From JBEKYD01 sp049509915 (GTDB taxonomy: Bacteria; Acidobacteriota; Terriglobia; Bryobacterales; Bryobacteraceae), in assembly GCA_049509915.1 (NCBI GenBank), contig JBEKZL010000014.1:1-64000 (forward strand): a stretch of 64,000 nt of DNA, written 5' to 3'. Of the stretch, positions 30,454 to 39,370 are shown one piece after another (the first letter of the stretch is position 1; every line of letters begins with the position of its first letter). The position numbers and the translations under genes were made by a program. A model generated the notes under the pieces. That model did not search any database. It was not told the origin of the DNA and saw nothing but the letters and a program-made list of their open reading frames with translations.

Positions 30454-30828
30454 TCACCCGGGTGGCGCCAGGGCGCGCAAGACGCCGGACCTGAGCGGCG
30501 GAAGATCGTCCACGATCGTATTCCACACGGTTTCGACGTCGACCCTGTCGTAGCGATGCCGGAGCCAATTGCCGATGCCGCGGATACTGTGCCACGGCAG
30601 CCCGGGACACAGACGCTCCGCGTCCCCTCCGAGCCGCATCGCCGCCTCGCTAATTAGCAGGAGCTTGCGCTCCACCGCGGCAACCGTCTTCGGGTCTTCC
30701 CGGAATGCCTCCAAGTCCATGCCATGCACGAACCTGACGATCATGTCGATGCCGTCGAGGATATCCCGCAAGGAAAGCGCGGGTTCCCTAAAAGGCAAGG
30801 ACGGCCTCGCGGGAGGCGTTGGCGGCAA
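30454..30828 (-). CDS. hepT: HepT-like ribonuclease toxin (DUF86)
   Basis: An all-helical protein of up to 124 residues. The core SLRDILDGIDMIVRFV and ERKLLLISEAAMRLG lead to the active region WHSIRGIGNWLRHRYDRVD. In HepT the R(x)4-6H motif is catalytic; here the usual RNxLxH reads GNWLRH, a variant I recall as common in DUF86, so activity is likely but not certain. The ATG at 30828 overlaps the partner gene by 41 bases; a TTG at SLRDIL would be a shorter alternative. Paired with the MntA-type antitoxin just upstream. Confidence 0.75.
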   Translation of the reverse strand: MPPTPPARPSLPFREPALSLRDILDGIDMIVRFVHGMDLEAFREDPKTVAAVERKLLLISEAAMRLGGDAERLCPGLPWHSIRGIGNWLRHRYDRVDVETVWNTIVDDLPPLRSGVLRALAPPG

Positions 30829-31087
30829 CCGGCTCCTTGAGTCCTTTTGCCGGAGAGAGATCCACGCGGGCGCCCAGCATGTCCGCGAGGCGGTTTTCGA
30901 TGTCGACCATGTCCAGAAGGGACAAACGCCGCCCGGGAGAAAACTCGGCTATGACATCCACATCCGACACGTCGTGGATAGCCGTCCCCCGTGCGTAGGA
31001 GCCATGCAGGAACAGGTGTTCGATGCCAGCGGCTTTCAGCTCACTTTCGTGTTCCCGCAGTTTGGCAATGATCGTGGACCTGTCCAT
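30788..31087 (-). CDS. mntA: MntA-like nucleotidyltransferase antitoxin
   Basis: A ~99-residue minimal nucleotidyltransferase. HLFLHGSYARGTAIHDVSDVDV holds the GSxARG loop and the two metal Asp residues (SDVDV), and VDLSPAKGLKEPV the third acidic strand. MntA proteins neutralise HepT by attaching AMP to a Tyr next to its active site. The ATG at 31087 fits the family; one at 31117 is also open. The stop lies inside the hepT frame, which ties the two together. Confidence 0.82.
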   Translation of the reverse strand: MDRSTIIAKLREHESELKAAGIEHLFLHGSYARGTAIHDVSDVDVIAEFSPGRRLSLLDMVDIENRLADMLGARVDLSPAKGLKEPVAANASREAVLAF

Positions 31088-31178
31088 GCCGCAGCCCCAT
31101 TTTGTATTCTCTCGCATCCGAAGCAGCCGCGGCGGCAGATCCGGCCGAGGAAGGCCGCCCGCAAGTCCACCTTCCTAC

Positions 31179-31817
31179 TCAAGTCTCCAACCGGAACACA
31201 TCGACCAGTTCGCGGATCTGGGTCTCGTTCAAGGGCCTCGCTTCCTGTCCCTTCAACAGCAGGAACAGTTTGGCGGTCTCTTCCAGTTCCTCGATGGCGT
31301 ACACGGCGGCTTCGAGAGATGCGGCCGAAACCACGGGGCCGTGGTTGGCTAGCAACACGGCGGCGTGCCGGGCGGCCAGGGCGCGAATGGCGTCGCCAAG
31401 GCACGGATCGCCGGGGCGATGGTAGGGGACCAGCGGAAGTTTTCCGATCTTCATTACGAAGTACGCGGTCAGCGGCGGCAGGCAGCTTTCGGCTGGCAGG
31501 TTCGCCAGGCAGGATACGGCGGCGGAATGAGTGGAATGCAAATGAACCACCGCGCCGGCCGCGGCCCGCTCCTGGTACATGGCCAGGTGAAGCGGAGCCT
31601 CCTTCGATGGCGCGTCGCCGGAGATCACGCGCCCATCCCACGCGAGCTTCGAAATCCGCGCCGGATCCAGCCTGCCCAGGCAGGCGTTGGTGGGAGTGAG
31701 CAGCCAGCCGTCTTCCAGGCGCGCGCTGATATTACCGCTGGAACCGGCCGTCAGACCGCGATCGAAAATCGAGCGGCCCAGCTCGGTCATCTCCTCCCGC
31801 ATCCGGTTTTCCGTCAT
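31179..31817 (-). CDS. otnC: 3-oxo-tetronate 4-phosphate decarboxylase (class II aldolase family)
   Basis: A 212-residue zinc enzyme, last gene of the tetronate operon. GLTAGSSGNISARL and LTPTNACLGRLDP are the substrate-binding loops. VVHLHSTHSAA provides two zinc His residues and LLANHGPVV the third. It would decarboxylate 3-oxo-tetronate-4-phosphate to dihydroxyacetone phosphate. The ATG at 31817 is used; the open frame beyond it runs into a mobile-element-like repeat. That repeat (31836-31963) separates it from otnK, so expression may be weakened or altered. Confidence 0.82.
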   Translation of the reverse strand: MTENRMREEMTELGRSIFDRGLTAGSSGNISARLEDGWLLTPTNACLGRLDPARISKLAWDGRVISGDAPSKEAPLHLAMYQERAAAGAVVHLHSTHSAAVSCLANLPAESCLPPLTAYFVMKIGKLPLVPYHRPGDPCLGDAIRALAARHAAVLLANHGPVVSAASLEAAVYAIEELEETAKLFLLLKGQEARPLNETQIRELVDVFRLET

Positions 31818-31835
31818 GGCAGTATCCTGCATAAA

Positions 31836-31963
31836 TGGTGGGTCGGACCCCCTGGTCCGCGCCGGTCCCCTGGACCCGCTCTTCTCCCGGGCAATCAAGC
31901 GCTCGCCACGCCCGGCGAGCCGGCAAGGGGGCCAGCCGCGGACCAGGGGGGTCCGCCCCACCA
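31836..31963. repeat. MITE-like element, family C, copy 2
   Basis: A 128-bp element inverted relative to copy 1 at 14240-14345. Its ends are complementary over about 26 bases (TGGTGGGTCGGACC at the left, GGTCCGCCCCACCA at the right), and it carries CCTGGACCCGCTCTTCTCC. It sits precisely in the gap between otnK and otnC, inside an otherwise tightly packed operon. Confidence 0.75.
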
Positions 31964-31980
31964 CGTACGCTGGTGCATTG

Positions 31981-33246
31981 TCATGGCAGCCGGCTCCAGG
32001 CTTTGAGGAAGAAATCGTCCGTGCCGAAATTGCCGCTCTTCAGAGCCAGCGCCAGTGGCCTCTCACCCAAGCTCACCGTCCACGGAACGCCGGGGTCGAT
32101 TTCATCGCCGATGCGCAAGCCCGCCAGCCGCAGCGTGCCGGCTACGGCGCCGGCCGTTTCTCCGCCCGCTACGATCAGCCTGCGCACGCCCAGATCCACC
32201 AGCCGGCGGGCGATCGCGGCCAGCGTGCTCTCGACCAGTGCGCCAGCGCGTTCGGCGCCCAGCTCGTCTTGCACTTTCTTCACCGCCGCCGGCTCGGCCG
32301 AGGCGTAAACAAGCACCGGCCCGCTGTCCAGCCGGCCCGAGGCCCAATCCACGGCTTCCGCCACTACATCGGCGCCGGAGGCTGCGCGTAGCGGGTCGAT
32401 CCGGAAGGCCGGCGCCACCTCCCGCATGCGCGCAACCTGCCGCAGCGTGGCGGGCGAGCAACTGCCCGAGATCACTGCGTCGAATCCCTCGATTCGCGGC
32501 AACCGGCCGGCCGGTAAATCCGCAGGCAGCAGGCCCTGGGAGCGGAAGTTGTCGGGAAGGCCCATGGCGATGCCCGATCCGCCGGTCAGCAGCGGCATGT
32601 CGCGGCAGGCGGCGGCGATGGCCATCAGGTCAGCGTCGGAGGCGGCGTCGACAATCGCAATTCCGGCGCCGGCGCCGCGCACGCTCTCGAAGGCCCGCCG
32701 AATCTCCGCCTCGCCGCCGCGAACGCTCTCGAACGGGACCAGGCCCACGCGGCGGGTCGATTGGCGCTGCAGCACGCGCACCAGATTGGAATCCGTCATG
32801 GGCGTGAGCGGATGGTGCCGCATGCCGCTCTCGTCGAGCAACACATCGCCGACGAACAGGTAGCCGCGGAAGACCGCGCGTCCGTTGGCGGGAAAGGCCG
32901 GGCAGGCGATGGTGAAATCGGTGCCCACCGCGTCCATCAGCGCCTCGGCCACCGGTCCGATGTTGCCCCAGTCGCTCGAATCGAACGTGGAGCAGTATTT
33001 GAAAAGGATTTGGCGGCAGCCGGCGTCGCGCAGCCATCGAAGCGCTTCCCGAGACCCATCCACGGCATCGCCCGGAGGCGCCGTGCGGGTCTTGAGCGCG
33101 ACTACAATGGCATCGATCGAGGACGGCGGCGCCGTGCGCGGCACGCCGAACATCTGCACCGTGCGCATACCGTGTTTCACCAGCATTCCGGCCAGATCGG
33201 TAGCGCCGGTGAAATCGTCGGCGATCGCCCCCAGCAGCGGAGCCAT
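31981..33246 (-). CDS. otnK: 3-oxo-tetronate kinase (DUF1537 four-carbon acid sugar kinase)
   Basis: A 421-residue two-domain kinase. The N-terminal domain has IADDFTGATDLAGMLV, the family signature that holds the sugar acid; FKYCSTFDSSDWGNIGP and CPAFPANGR follow. The C-terminal nucleotide domain shows GGSGIAMGL, SGSCSPATLRQV and VAGGETAGAV. It phosphorylates 3-oxo-tetronate at O4 with ATP. The ATG overlaps the stop of the dehydrogenase gene by one base (TGATG), a sign of coupled translation. Confidence 0.88.
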   Translation of the reverse strand: MAPLLGAIADDFTGATDLAGMLVKHGMRTVQMFGVPRTAPPSSIDAIVVALKTRTAPPGDAVDGSREALRWLRDAGCRQILFKYCSTFDSSDWGNIGPVAEALMDAVGTDFTIACPAFPANGRAVFRGYLFVGDVLLDESGMRHHPLTPMTDSNLVRVLQRQSTRRVGLVPFESVRGGEAEIRRAFESVRGAGAGIAIVDAASDADLMAIAAACRDMPLLTGGSGIAMGLPDNFRSQGLLPADLPAGRLPRIEGFDAVISGSCSPATLRQVARMREVAPAFRIDPLRAASGADVVAEAVDWASGRLDSGPVLVYASAEPAAVKKVQDELGAERAGALVESTLAAIARRLVDLGVRRLIVAGGETAGAVAGTLRLAGLRIGDEIDPGVPWTVSLGERPLALALKSGNFGTDDFFLKAWSRLP

Positions 33247-34187
33247 CAGCGGTCTTCCCTTCGATCCTTGGGCAGCTCGATGCCGGGGTACATCTTAATG
33301 ACGGCCGAATCGTCTTCTCCGCCGTGTCCGGCTGCGGCGGCGGCCAGAAAGATCTGGTGCGCGGTGGCAGTGAGCGGCAACGGGAACGTCAGCTTGCGCG
33401 CCGAGTCCAGCACCAGGCCCAGGTCCTTGACGAAAATGTTCACCGCGGATAGCGGCGTATAGTCCCCCGCCAAAATATGCGGCACCCGGTTCTGGAACAT
33501 CCAGGAGGAGCCGGCGCTGTTGCCGATCACTTCGTACAGCGTGGCGGGGTCGCCACCGGCCTTGATTCCGAGCGCCATAGCTTCGGCGGCCGCGGCGATG
33601 TGCACCCCTGCCAGCAGTTGATTGATCATCTTGACCGTAGAGCCCTGACCGGGCTGTTCGCCGAGGCGGTACAGTTTCGCGGCAATCGCCTCGAACAAAG
33701 GCGCGCACCGTTTAAACGCCGCGGCGGGACCGGATGCCATCACCGTAAGCTGGCCTTCGGCGGCTTTCTTCGCGCCGCCCGAAACCGGTGCATCGATATT
33801 CAGCAGGCCCGCGTTTTCTATGCGCTGTCCAAGGCCGGCTGCGAATGCCGGCGGGATGGTGGCACTGGTGACGATCACCGAACCTGGCTCCATGCTCTCC
33901 GCCAAACCGCCAGCGCCGAAGATCGCCGCTTCGGTCTGCTCCGCATTGACGACCAGAATCACAACGGCGCCGCTGCGGCTCCCAGCTTCACCGGGGGAAC
34001 TGGCGGCAACACCGCCGAGATCTTCGAACTGCCGGCACGCTTCCGGGCGAACGTCGTAGCCCGCCACCGGGAATCCCGCCCGTAACAGCGATCGGGCCAC
34101 GCCCATACCCATCGATCCGAGGCCGATTACCGCTACCGGCATCCCGGTCCGGCCGCCTTCGGGCCGCATTGGAATCTCATCGTTCAT
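33246..34187 (-). CDS. ltnD: L-threonate/tetronate dehydrogenase (3-hydroxyisobutyrate dehydrogenase family)
   Basis: A 313-residue beta-hydroxyacid dehydrogenase. IGLGSMGMGVARSL is the NAD(P)-binding turn, DAPVSGGAKKAAEG the substrate motif, and GSTVKMINQLLAG contains the catalytic Lys. It oxidises threonate-type acids to the 3-oxo acid used by OtnK. Initiation at 34187 overlaps the transporter gene by 11 bases; the start might instead be the later Met before PVAVIGLG. Its place between a permease and otnK supports LtnD over GarR or tartronate semialdehyde reductase. Confidence 0.82.
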   Translation of the reverse strand: MNDEIPMRPEGGRTGMPVAVIGLGSMGMGVARSLLRAGFPVAGYDVRPEACRQFEDLGGVAASSPGEAGSRSGAVVILVVNAEQTEAAIFGAGGLAESMEPGSVIVTSATIPPAFAAGLGQRIENAGLLNIDAPVSGGAKKAAEGQLTVMASGPAAAFKRCAPLFEAIAAKLYRLGEQPGQGSTVKMINQLLAGVHIAAAAEAMALGIKAGGDPATLYEVIGNSAGSSWMFQNRVPHILAGDYTPLSAVNIFVKDLGLVLDSARKLTFPLPLTATAHQIFLAAAAAGHGGEDDSAVIKMYPGIELPKDRREDR

Positions 34188-35517
34188 CGTCGGAACCCGC
34201 CATGGAGCTGTCTGAAATAAGAACTGCCGGGCGTCCAGCCGCCCCCTTGTTGGATTTTATCGCCCATGCGATCGCGGCAGCCGCAAGGCAGGACCCCGCC
34301 AGCACCAGTTGCGCCATCGCCGTACTTCCCGTCCGGTCGCGAATCCGGCCGATCACGAACGGACTGACATAACCGCCCAGGTTCCCCACCGAGTTGATCC
34401 AGGCAATTCCCGCCGCGGCGCCGGCGCCCGACAAAACCGCCGTCGGCAGCGACCAGAATACCGACTGGCCGCACATGATCCCTATGGCGCTCAGGCTCAC
34501 TAACGCCACTGCCACGGTTCCAGAAGGCCCCGCCACTCCCCCCACCGCAAACGCCGCTCCGGCCAGCGCCGCCGCCACCGCCACGTGTTTTCGCCGCTCG
34601 CCGGTCTTGTCGGAATGGTGCCCGTAGAAGATCATGGCCGTCGCCGCCAGCGCCCAGGGAATGGCGGAAACCAGGCCGATCCGCCACGGATCGGTGCTGA
34701 TAGTGTCTTTCAGAATCTGCGGTAGCCAGAACGCCAGGCCATAGTTGCCCATCTGGAATCCGAAGTAGATGGCGCAACATAGCCAGACCCTGCCGCTCCC
34801 GAACGCGTCCCCGATCCGGTGCCGCGATGGGCCCTCGCTTTTCTTGACCTCTTCCTCCTGGTGCAGCCGCCGTGTCAGATAGTCCCGTTCCTCTTGGCTA
34901 AGCCATTTGGCTTTGGCTGGTCCATCCACCAGGTAGAACATGGTGACCAGCCCCGCGATGGCGGAAGGAATGCCTTCGAGCAGGAACAGCCATTGCCAAG
35001 CGCGGAGCCCACCCATCCCAGACATCTTAGCCATGATTCGCCCCGAGATCGGACCGGCTATCACCCCCGATAGCGGCGTCGCGGCCATGAACAGCGCCAC
35101 AATTCTGCCGCGGTGGGTGTGCGTGTACCAGAACGTCAGGTAGAGAATCACACCAGGGAAGAAGCCCGATTCCACGATCCCGAGCAGCATGCGGATGGCG
35201 TAGAAGCTGGCCGCACCCTTGGCCAGAACCGTGCAGCAGGAAACCCCTCCCCACAGCACCATCAGCCCGCCGAGCCACATCCGCGCCCCCAGACGTTGCA
35301 GCATCATGTTGGCCGGCACTTCAAACAGGAAATAGCCGATAAAGAAAATCCCCGCGCCGGTGCCGTAGACCGTCTCGCTCATCCCCAAATCCCGCTGCAT
35401 CTGCAGTTTGGCGAAGCCGATGTTGACGCGGTCCACGTACGCCAGTATGTAGCAGGCGAACAGAAACGGAATCAGCCGCCCGGTGACTTTGTTGTAGACT
35501 GCCGTTTCGAAATCCAT
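34177..35517 (-). CDS. MFS transporter, anion:cation symporter family (sugar acid importer)
   Basis: A 446-residue protein with twelve helices. The N-terminus (RLIPFLFACYILAYVDRVNI, then GFAKLQMQRDLGMSE) and YGTGAGIFFIGYFLFEVPAN are diagnostic of the ACS family (GudP, GarP, DgoT types), as is WYTHTHRGRIVALFMAA. First gene of the operon with ltnD, otnK and otnC, it most likely imports threonate, erythronate or a related acid with protons. No regulator is adjacent; upstream is a divergence-free 108-base gap to the VWFA gene. Confidence 0.85.
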   Translation of the reverse strand: MDFETAVYNKVTGRLIPFLFACYILAYVDRVNIGFAKLQMQRDLGMSETVYGTGAGIFFIGYFLFEVPANMMLQRLGARMWLGGLMVLWGGVSCCTVLAKGAASFYAIRMLLGIVESGFFPGVILYLTFWYTHTHRGRIVALFMAATPLSGVIAGPISGRIMAKMSGMGGLRAWQWLFLLEGIPSAIAGLVTMFYLVDGPAKAKWLSQEERDYLTRRLHQEEEVKKSEGPSRHRIGDAFGSGRVWLCCAIYFGFQMGNYGLAFWLPQILKDTISTDPWRIGLVSAIPWALAATAMIFYGHHSDKTGERRKHVAVAAALAGAAFAVGGVAGPSGTVAVALVSLSAIGIMCGQSVFWSLPTAVLSGAGAAAGIAWINSVGNLGGYVSPFVIGRIRDRTGSTAMAQLVLAGSCLAAAAIAWAIKSNKGAAGRPAVLISDSSMAGSDDER

Positions 35518-35625
35518 GGGAAGGTTCCACTCCGCGATTGCCCCGGCCGCCCGGCGGAGCGTTCCGGCACGTTCCCCATTCTCGCCTTTCCGGGAGGAAA
35601 AAGGGGAGAAACCGGCCGCCCCAAG

Positions 35626-37071
35626 TCATCTTTCCGGCGCCCAGTACCCCGCTTTCGCGCTGACCTGGAACTTGTCGCCGCCGTTCACTTCCACCTTGAT
35701 CTTTCGGTATTTCCCGTCCGGCGCTTCGTTCTTCGGCACGTAAGCCAGCAAGTAGTATTCCCGCGTGTCGGTCAGCGCCCTGGTAATCCCCTTCGGCAAA
35801 TCGTTACTGTTTTGAAAAAACAAACCGCCGGTTTCGTGGGCGAGCTGCGCCATCGCATCCGCATTCTCGCGCGCGACCGAGGCTCCTTGCCGGTCCACCG
35901 AGTCCATGGTTGCCGTGGCTTCCGTCGGCACGTTTCTGGCATCCATTTGTGCCGGGGTCGACGAATAAGCCGTGCTGGCATCGAAGGTGCCGCCGGCGCT
36001 GAAAGCCGACGAGTAAACTCCGCGCGAGTCCAGCGTGTAGAATTTCACATCATAGCCGGTCGCCGCCTTAAGAATGGCTTGTAACTCCGATTCCGTGTCT
36101 TTCGATGGGAACTGGAACGTGTGATCGTGCGGGGCAAAACCCTGAACGATACCGTACAGTTCACGGCCGGGAAAGCGATTGAACCCGTCGGAAATGAAAA
36201 TGATGGTCCGGGAGGTCGGCATGCTCGCCGTCGCCCGGACCAATTCGTTGAGCTGCCGCAAGAAATTGCGGTTCAGGAGGTAAGTCCTCTCTTCAAAGCT
36301 GAAAAGAAAGGCCTTTACCCTGCCCTTGACCGCGGGACATCCCGGCCCATCGGACTGGGCGCCCTGGCTGGTGCCCTTGTAGCCGGTGGCGCCGTTGCTG
36401 TCGCACGCACAAACCGAGCAATAGTTTTGCATCAGCGCCCTGAATTGCTGGAGGGCGATGGCCGTGCTCGCGGCTTCGCTGGTCTGGATCATTTTCGCAA
36501 AGCTCTTGCTGGCGATCGCCGCCACGATCACCGTCACATCGGTAGTGGAATCCTTGACCACGGTGAGGTCTCGCCCCAGCGCCATCAGGGCGTATTGCGT
36601 GTCCGTGCCCTGCTCCTGTCGAAGACTCTTCAAAAGCGCGTCCTTCACCCGGCCGAAGCTTGCAAACGAGGAATGGAGCGTATCGATGCAAATCAGATAG
36701 GTGCGCCGCACAGTGTTCGACGCCGGAGCCGGGCGATCCGCTGGCTTGACGGCGATTCCGGCGGGGACGCCTGCCACCGGGCCGGTCTGGCGGGCTGCTT
36801 CCGCAGCGGCGGATTCCACCGTGGTGCGGAAAGAGACGATCTGTTGCGGGACGCCATCTTCCGACACCTGAAAGTCGGATCGCTTCAGGCCGCTGACGTG
36901 GTGCCCTTTGGCATCCGTCACGATCACCGGCACCAGCACCTCTTTCACATTGGCGGTGATTTTGGGTAAGGGCTGCTGCTGTTCCAGTTCCTGAGCCTGG
37001 CTGGCAAGCGCCAGAGCGAATAATCCAGCCGAAAGGGAAAACAGCTTCCGTGCCAGACGGCATTTCATCAC
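35626..37071 (-). CDS. VWFA-related acidobacterial-domain secreted protein
   Basis: A 481-residue exported protein (signal peptide KLFSLSAGLFALALASQAQ). ITANVKEVLVPVIVTDAKG then HHVSGLKRSDFQVSEDG is the characteristic entry of the acidobacterial VWFA-related domain. The von Willebrand A fold follows: RTYLICIDTLHSSF replaces the usual DxSxS metal site (D present, D-T-L-H-S), and TIIFISDGFNRFPG is the later strand. The C-terminus ends YYLLAYVPKNEAPDGKYRKI and VSAKAGYWAP, which is standard. The family is numerous in Acidobacteria and its function is unknown, probably adhesion or scaffold in the periplasm. Two Cys pairs (CSVCAC, GPGC) suggest disulphides. Confidence 0.85.
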   Translation of the reverse strand: MMKCRLARKLFSLSAGLFALALASQAQELEQQQPLPKITANVKEVLVPVIVTDAKGHHVSGLKRSDFQVSEDGVPQQIVSFRTTVESAAAEAARQTGPVAGVPAGIAVKPADRPAPASNTVRRTYLICIDTLHSSFASFGRVKDALLKSLRQEQGTDTQYALMALGRDLTVVKDSTTDVTVIVAAIASKSFAKMIQTSEAASTAIALQQFRALMQNYCSVCACDSNGATGYKGTSQGAQSDGPGCPAVKGRVKAFLFSFEERTYLLNRNFLRQLNELVRATASMPTSRTIIFISDGFNRFPGRELYGIVQGFAPHDHTFQFPSKDTESELQAILKAATGYDVKFYTLDSRGVYSSAFSAGGTFDASTAYSSTPAQMDARNVPTEATATMDSVDRQGASVARENADAMAQLAHETGGLFFQNSNDLPKGITRALTDTREYYLLAYVPKNEAPDGKYRKIKVEVNGGDKFQVSAKAGYWAPER

Positions 37072-37323
37072 GGTTTATCTCCGAACCTTCCTCCGCGCTG
37101 CCGCGCTTCAATCCCACCGGAATCCTAATGGTACCCGGCTTCGTCCGCGCGCAGGATAAAGTGCCCGCGGAACCTCGACGCGTTCCGTCGCCGGCGCGTG
37201 CCGATGCCCAATGAGAAATGCGCCCTAAAGTCTTTCATGGGCGCTGCCGATATGAAGAAAGTAGCAGCCGTAGACCGAGAGGCATGGCCGAAAATAGGAA
37301 TCCTCGAATAGGAACGATGAATC

Positions 37324-37629
37324 ATGCAACCCGACAATGCACACCAAACAGGAGAATTGTGCCTCCCCGTCGAAGCCGGTGCAAAGGTCACGCTGAAAAA
37401 GAACGGCCATGCCGCCCTTGCTACCTCGGTAAGCGTAAGCGGTTGCGGTGTCCTGCTGCACTTCGACGAACCGCCCCAGCTCGCGACCGGCGATCAGGTG
37501 ATCTGCGAGTTCAAAATCTCCAGCGACACCGACCCCCGGCTCCCGTATTGGGTGGTGGGAATGGTCTCCAGCGTAGACGATTGCTGCGCCACGGTCGATC
37601 TTGCCGGTGCCCCTCCAAGGGTCAGGTGA
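37324..37629 (+). CDS. PilZ-like domain protein
   Basis: A 101-residue beta-barrel-type protein. SVSVSGCGVLLHFDEPPQL, then TGDQVICEFKISS and YWVVGMVSSVD, follow the PilZ strand order (D/N-x-S-x-x-G, then a G.V strand pair). The N-terminal RxxxR arm needed for c-di-GMP binding is not visible, so it may not bind the nucleotide. It stands alone. Confidence 0.55.
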   Translation: MQPDNAHQTGELCLPVEAGAKVTLKKNGHAALATSVSVSGCGVLLHFDEPPQLATGDQVICEFKISSDTDPRLPYWVVGMVSSVDDCCATVDLAGAPPRVR

Positions 37630-37786
37630 GCCAGCTCGACAGCACAACGCAAACCCAGACAGCAGCTGCGCAATAACCAGAGATTGTCTGTAACTCCAAG
37701 AAATAAAGAATTCTCGGAACCATGGAGAGCCCCCGACGAAAGCCGCCCCAGGGGTCTCCCCGGCCCCGACAAGGTAAGCTGGTGGG

Positions 37787-38056
37787 GTGGGGCGACTGAT
37801 TTTTCGTGCCTTAGGCGGCCTGGTGCTGGTGGCCGTAGGAGCGTACCTGCTGGATGGGGCCATTGCCAAGGCGCGCGGCGCCAGCGCTTTTCGGCAAGTC
37901 CAGGTGCAACCGTATTATGCTGTTCCGATGAAGGACGGCAAGACCGAGTTCATGATGCTCGATCCGGAAACCGACACGTGCATTCGCTCCGTGTTTCCGC
38001 ACTTCGGCTACCGGCCCTGTTGGAAAATGACCTCCCAGCAGCGTATCAACATGTAA
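37787..38056 (+). CDS. Small membrane-anchored protein of unknown function
   Basis: An 89-residue protein beginning at GTG with one helix (LIFRALGGLVLVAVGAYLLDG) followed by a soluble tail: YYAVPMKDGKTEFMMLDPE, then TCIRSVFPHFGYRPCW. Two Cys could form a disulphide outside the cell. I do not recognise the family. It leads into the PspA cluster 80 bases downstream. Confidence 0.55.
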   Translation: MGRLIFRALGGLVLVAVGAYLLDGAIAKARGASAFRQVQVQPYYAVPMKDGKTEFMMLDPETDTCIRSVFPHFGYRPCWKMTSQQRINM

Positions 38057-38134
38057 CCGGACCGTCACCAGTTTCTTATCGCCCGCCGAATCGCGGAACT
38101 CCCCGCTGCCTGCTACCGTATCTAAGGTACGACT

Positions 38135-38554
38135 ATGACACTCACAAGCAGCCCCGAACTGGACCGGATTCATGTGCTGCTGGCGGAAAAAGGATACGCG
38201 GTATCCGAGCCGGCGGCCGACTCGCTGAGCATACGGGAAGTCGAAAGCGGAGTCACCGTGCAAGCGGTACTCCAGGGCGACGTCCTGTATCTTTCCCTGG
38301 TTTGCACCGTGGCCCCGGAGGCGGCCATCACGCCCGATATCATGCGGCGCATGTTGGCGTCCGATAACGGCATTTCGACTTCGTATTTCCAGCTCTACCC
38401 GGCCGGCGACGGCAAAATCGCCATCACCCTCAACAACTTCTGCAAACTGCAGGAACTGGGGCCGGACGATGAAGACGATATTCAATCCTGCGTGCACTTT
38501 CTGTTGGTGGATGTGATGACTGCCCGCCGCATATTGAGCGGACTCAAAGGGTAA
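38135..38554 (+). CDS. YbjN-like / type III chaperone-fold protein
   Basis: A 139-residue soluble protein: LDRIHVLLAEKGYAVSEP at the start, ITPDIMRRMLASDNGISTSY in the middle and SCVHFLLVDVMTARRIL at the end. The alternating helix-strand layout fits the YbjN/secretion-chaperone-like fold. It is 12 bases upstream of the PspA gene and probably co-transcribed, so a supporting role in membrane-stress response is inferred. Confidence 0.5.
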   Translation: MTLTSSPELDRIHVLLAEKGYAVSEPAADSLSIREVESGVTVQAVLQGDVLYLSLVCTVAPEAAITPDIMRRMLASDNGISTSYFQLYPAGDGKIAITLNNFCKLQELGPDDEDDIQSCVHFLLVDVMTARRILSGLKG

Positions 38555-38566
38555 AGGAGGATCAAT

Positions 38567-39355
38567 ATGCCGTTTCTATCCGATGTTTTTGCCCGCCTGG
38601 GGCGCGTGGCGCGCGGCCAGGCCAATCAGGGTGTCGATGCCATCGAGGACGCCACCTTCGAGGCTACCGTTCGCCAGACCGTCGCCGACATGAAAGGCGA
38701 GCTCAATAACGTGGTGCGCGCCTCCGCCGTGGCCATGAGCAACTACAACCGCCTCGACGCCGAGTACCAGAAGTACGTCAAGCAATCGCAGGAGTGGAAG
38801 GACCGCGCCGGGCTGGCGCTGGACGCGGGCAACGAAGAGCTGGCCAAAGCGGCGCTGGCCCGGAAGGCCGACTCCGACAAGCAGGTCGCTTCCATGCAGC
38901 AGTCGGTTGCGGCGGCGCAGCAAACTAGCGAGAAGCTGAAAAGCCAGGTGGGCGAGCTGAAGCGCAAGATCGAGGAAGGGGAGCGCACCGCTACCACCCT
39001 GGTGGCGCGCAAGAACGCCGCCGCGGCCCAGCGCAAAGTAGCCGAAGCCATGGCCGGCGTGGGCAACGCCGACAATGCATTCGCCGCCCTCAACCGCTTC
39101 GAGGAAACCGTCTCCAAGGAAGAAGCCACCGCCAAAGCTTTCGATGAACTGGCTTCCACCGGCAAAGACGATAACCTGGAGAAGCAGTTCGCCGCCCTCG
39201 GCGGCCATAGCGTGGACGCCGAACTGGAAGCGCTCAAACGCGAACGACAACTGAAGGCCGCTCCGGCTCCGCCGCCTTATCTTCCCAAAGAGCTGCCGGT
39301 GGGGGGCGATTCCCTTTCTACCGCGCCGAAGCTGGGCGAAAAGGCCAAAGCCTGA
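38567..39355 (+). CDS. PspA/IM30-family membrane-stress protein
   Basis: A 262-residue, mostly coiled-coil protein. FARLGRVARGQANQGVDAIE is the amphipathic anchor, EATVRQTVADMKGELNNVV the first core helix, and EEGERTATTLVARKNAAAAQ with KVAEAMAGVGNADNAF the conserved central block. ESCRT-III-like PspA proteins assemble on damaged membranes. An AAAGGAGG ribosome site precedes the ATG. The last 45 residues are a Pro-rich extension. Cytoplasmic, peripheral. Confidence 0.82.
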   Translation: MPFLSDVFARLGRVARGQANQGVDAIEDATFEATVRQTVADMKGELNNVVRASAVAMSNYNRLDAEYQKYVKQSQEWKDRAGLALDAGNEELAKAALARKADSDKQVASMQQSVAAAQQTSEKLKSQVGELKRKIEEGERTATTLVARKNAAAAQRKVAEAMAGVGNADNAFAALNRFEETVSKEEATAKAFDELASTGKDDNLEKQFAALGGHSVDAELEALKRERQLKAAPAPPPYLPKELPVGGDSLSTAPKLGEKAKA

Positions 39356-39370
39356 GCCGGCGGGGGCTCG

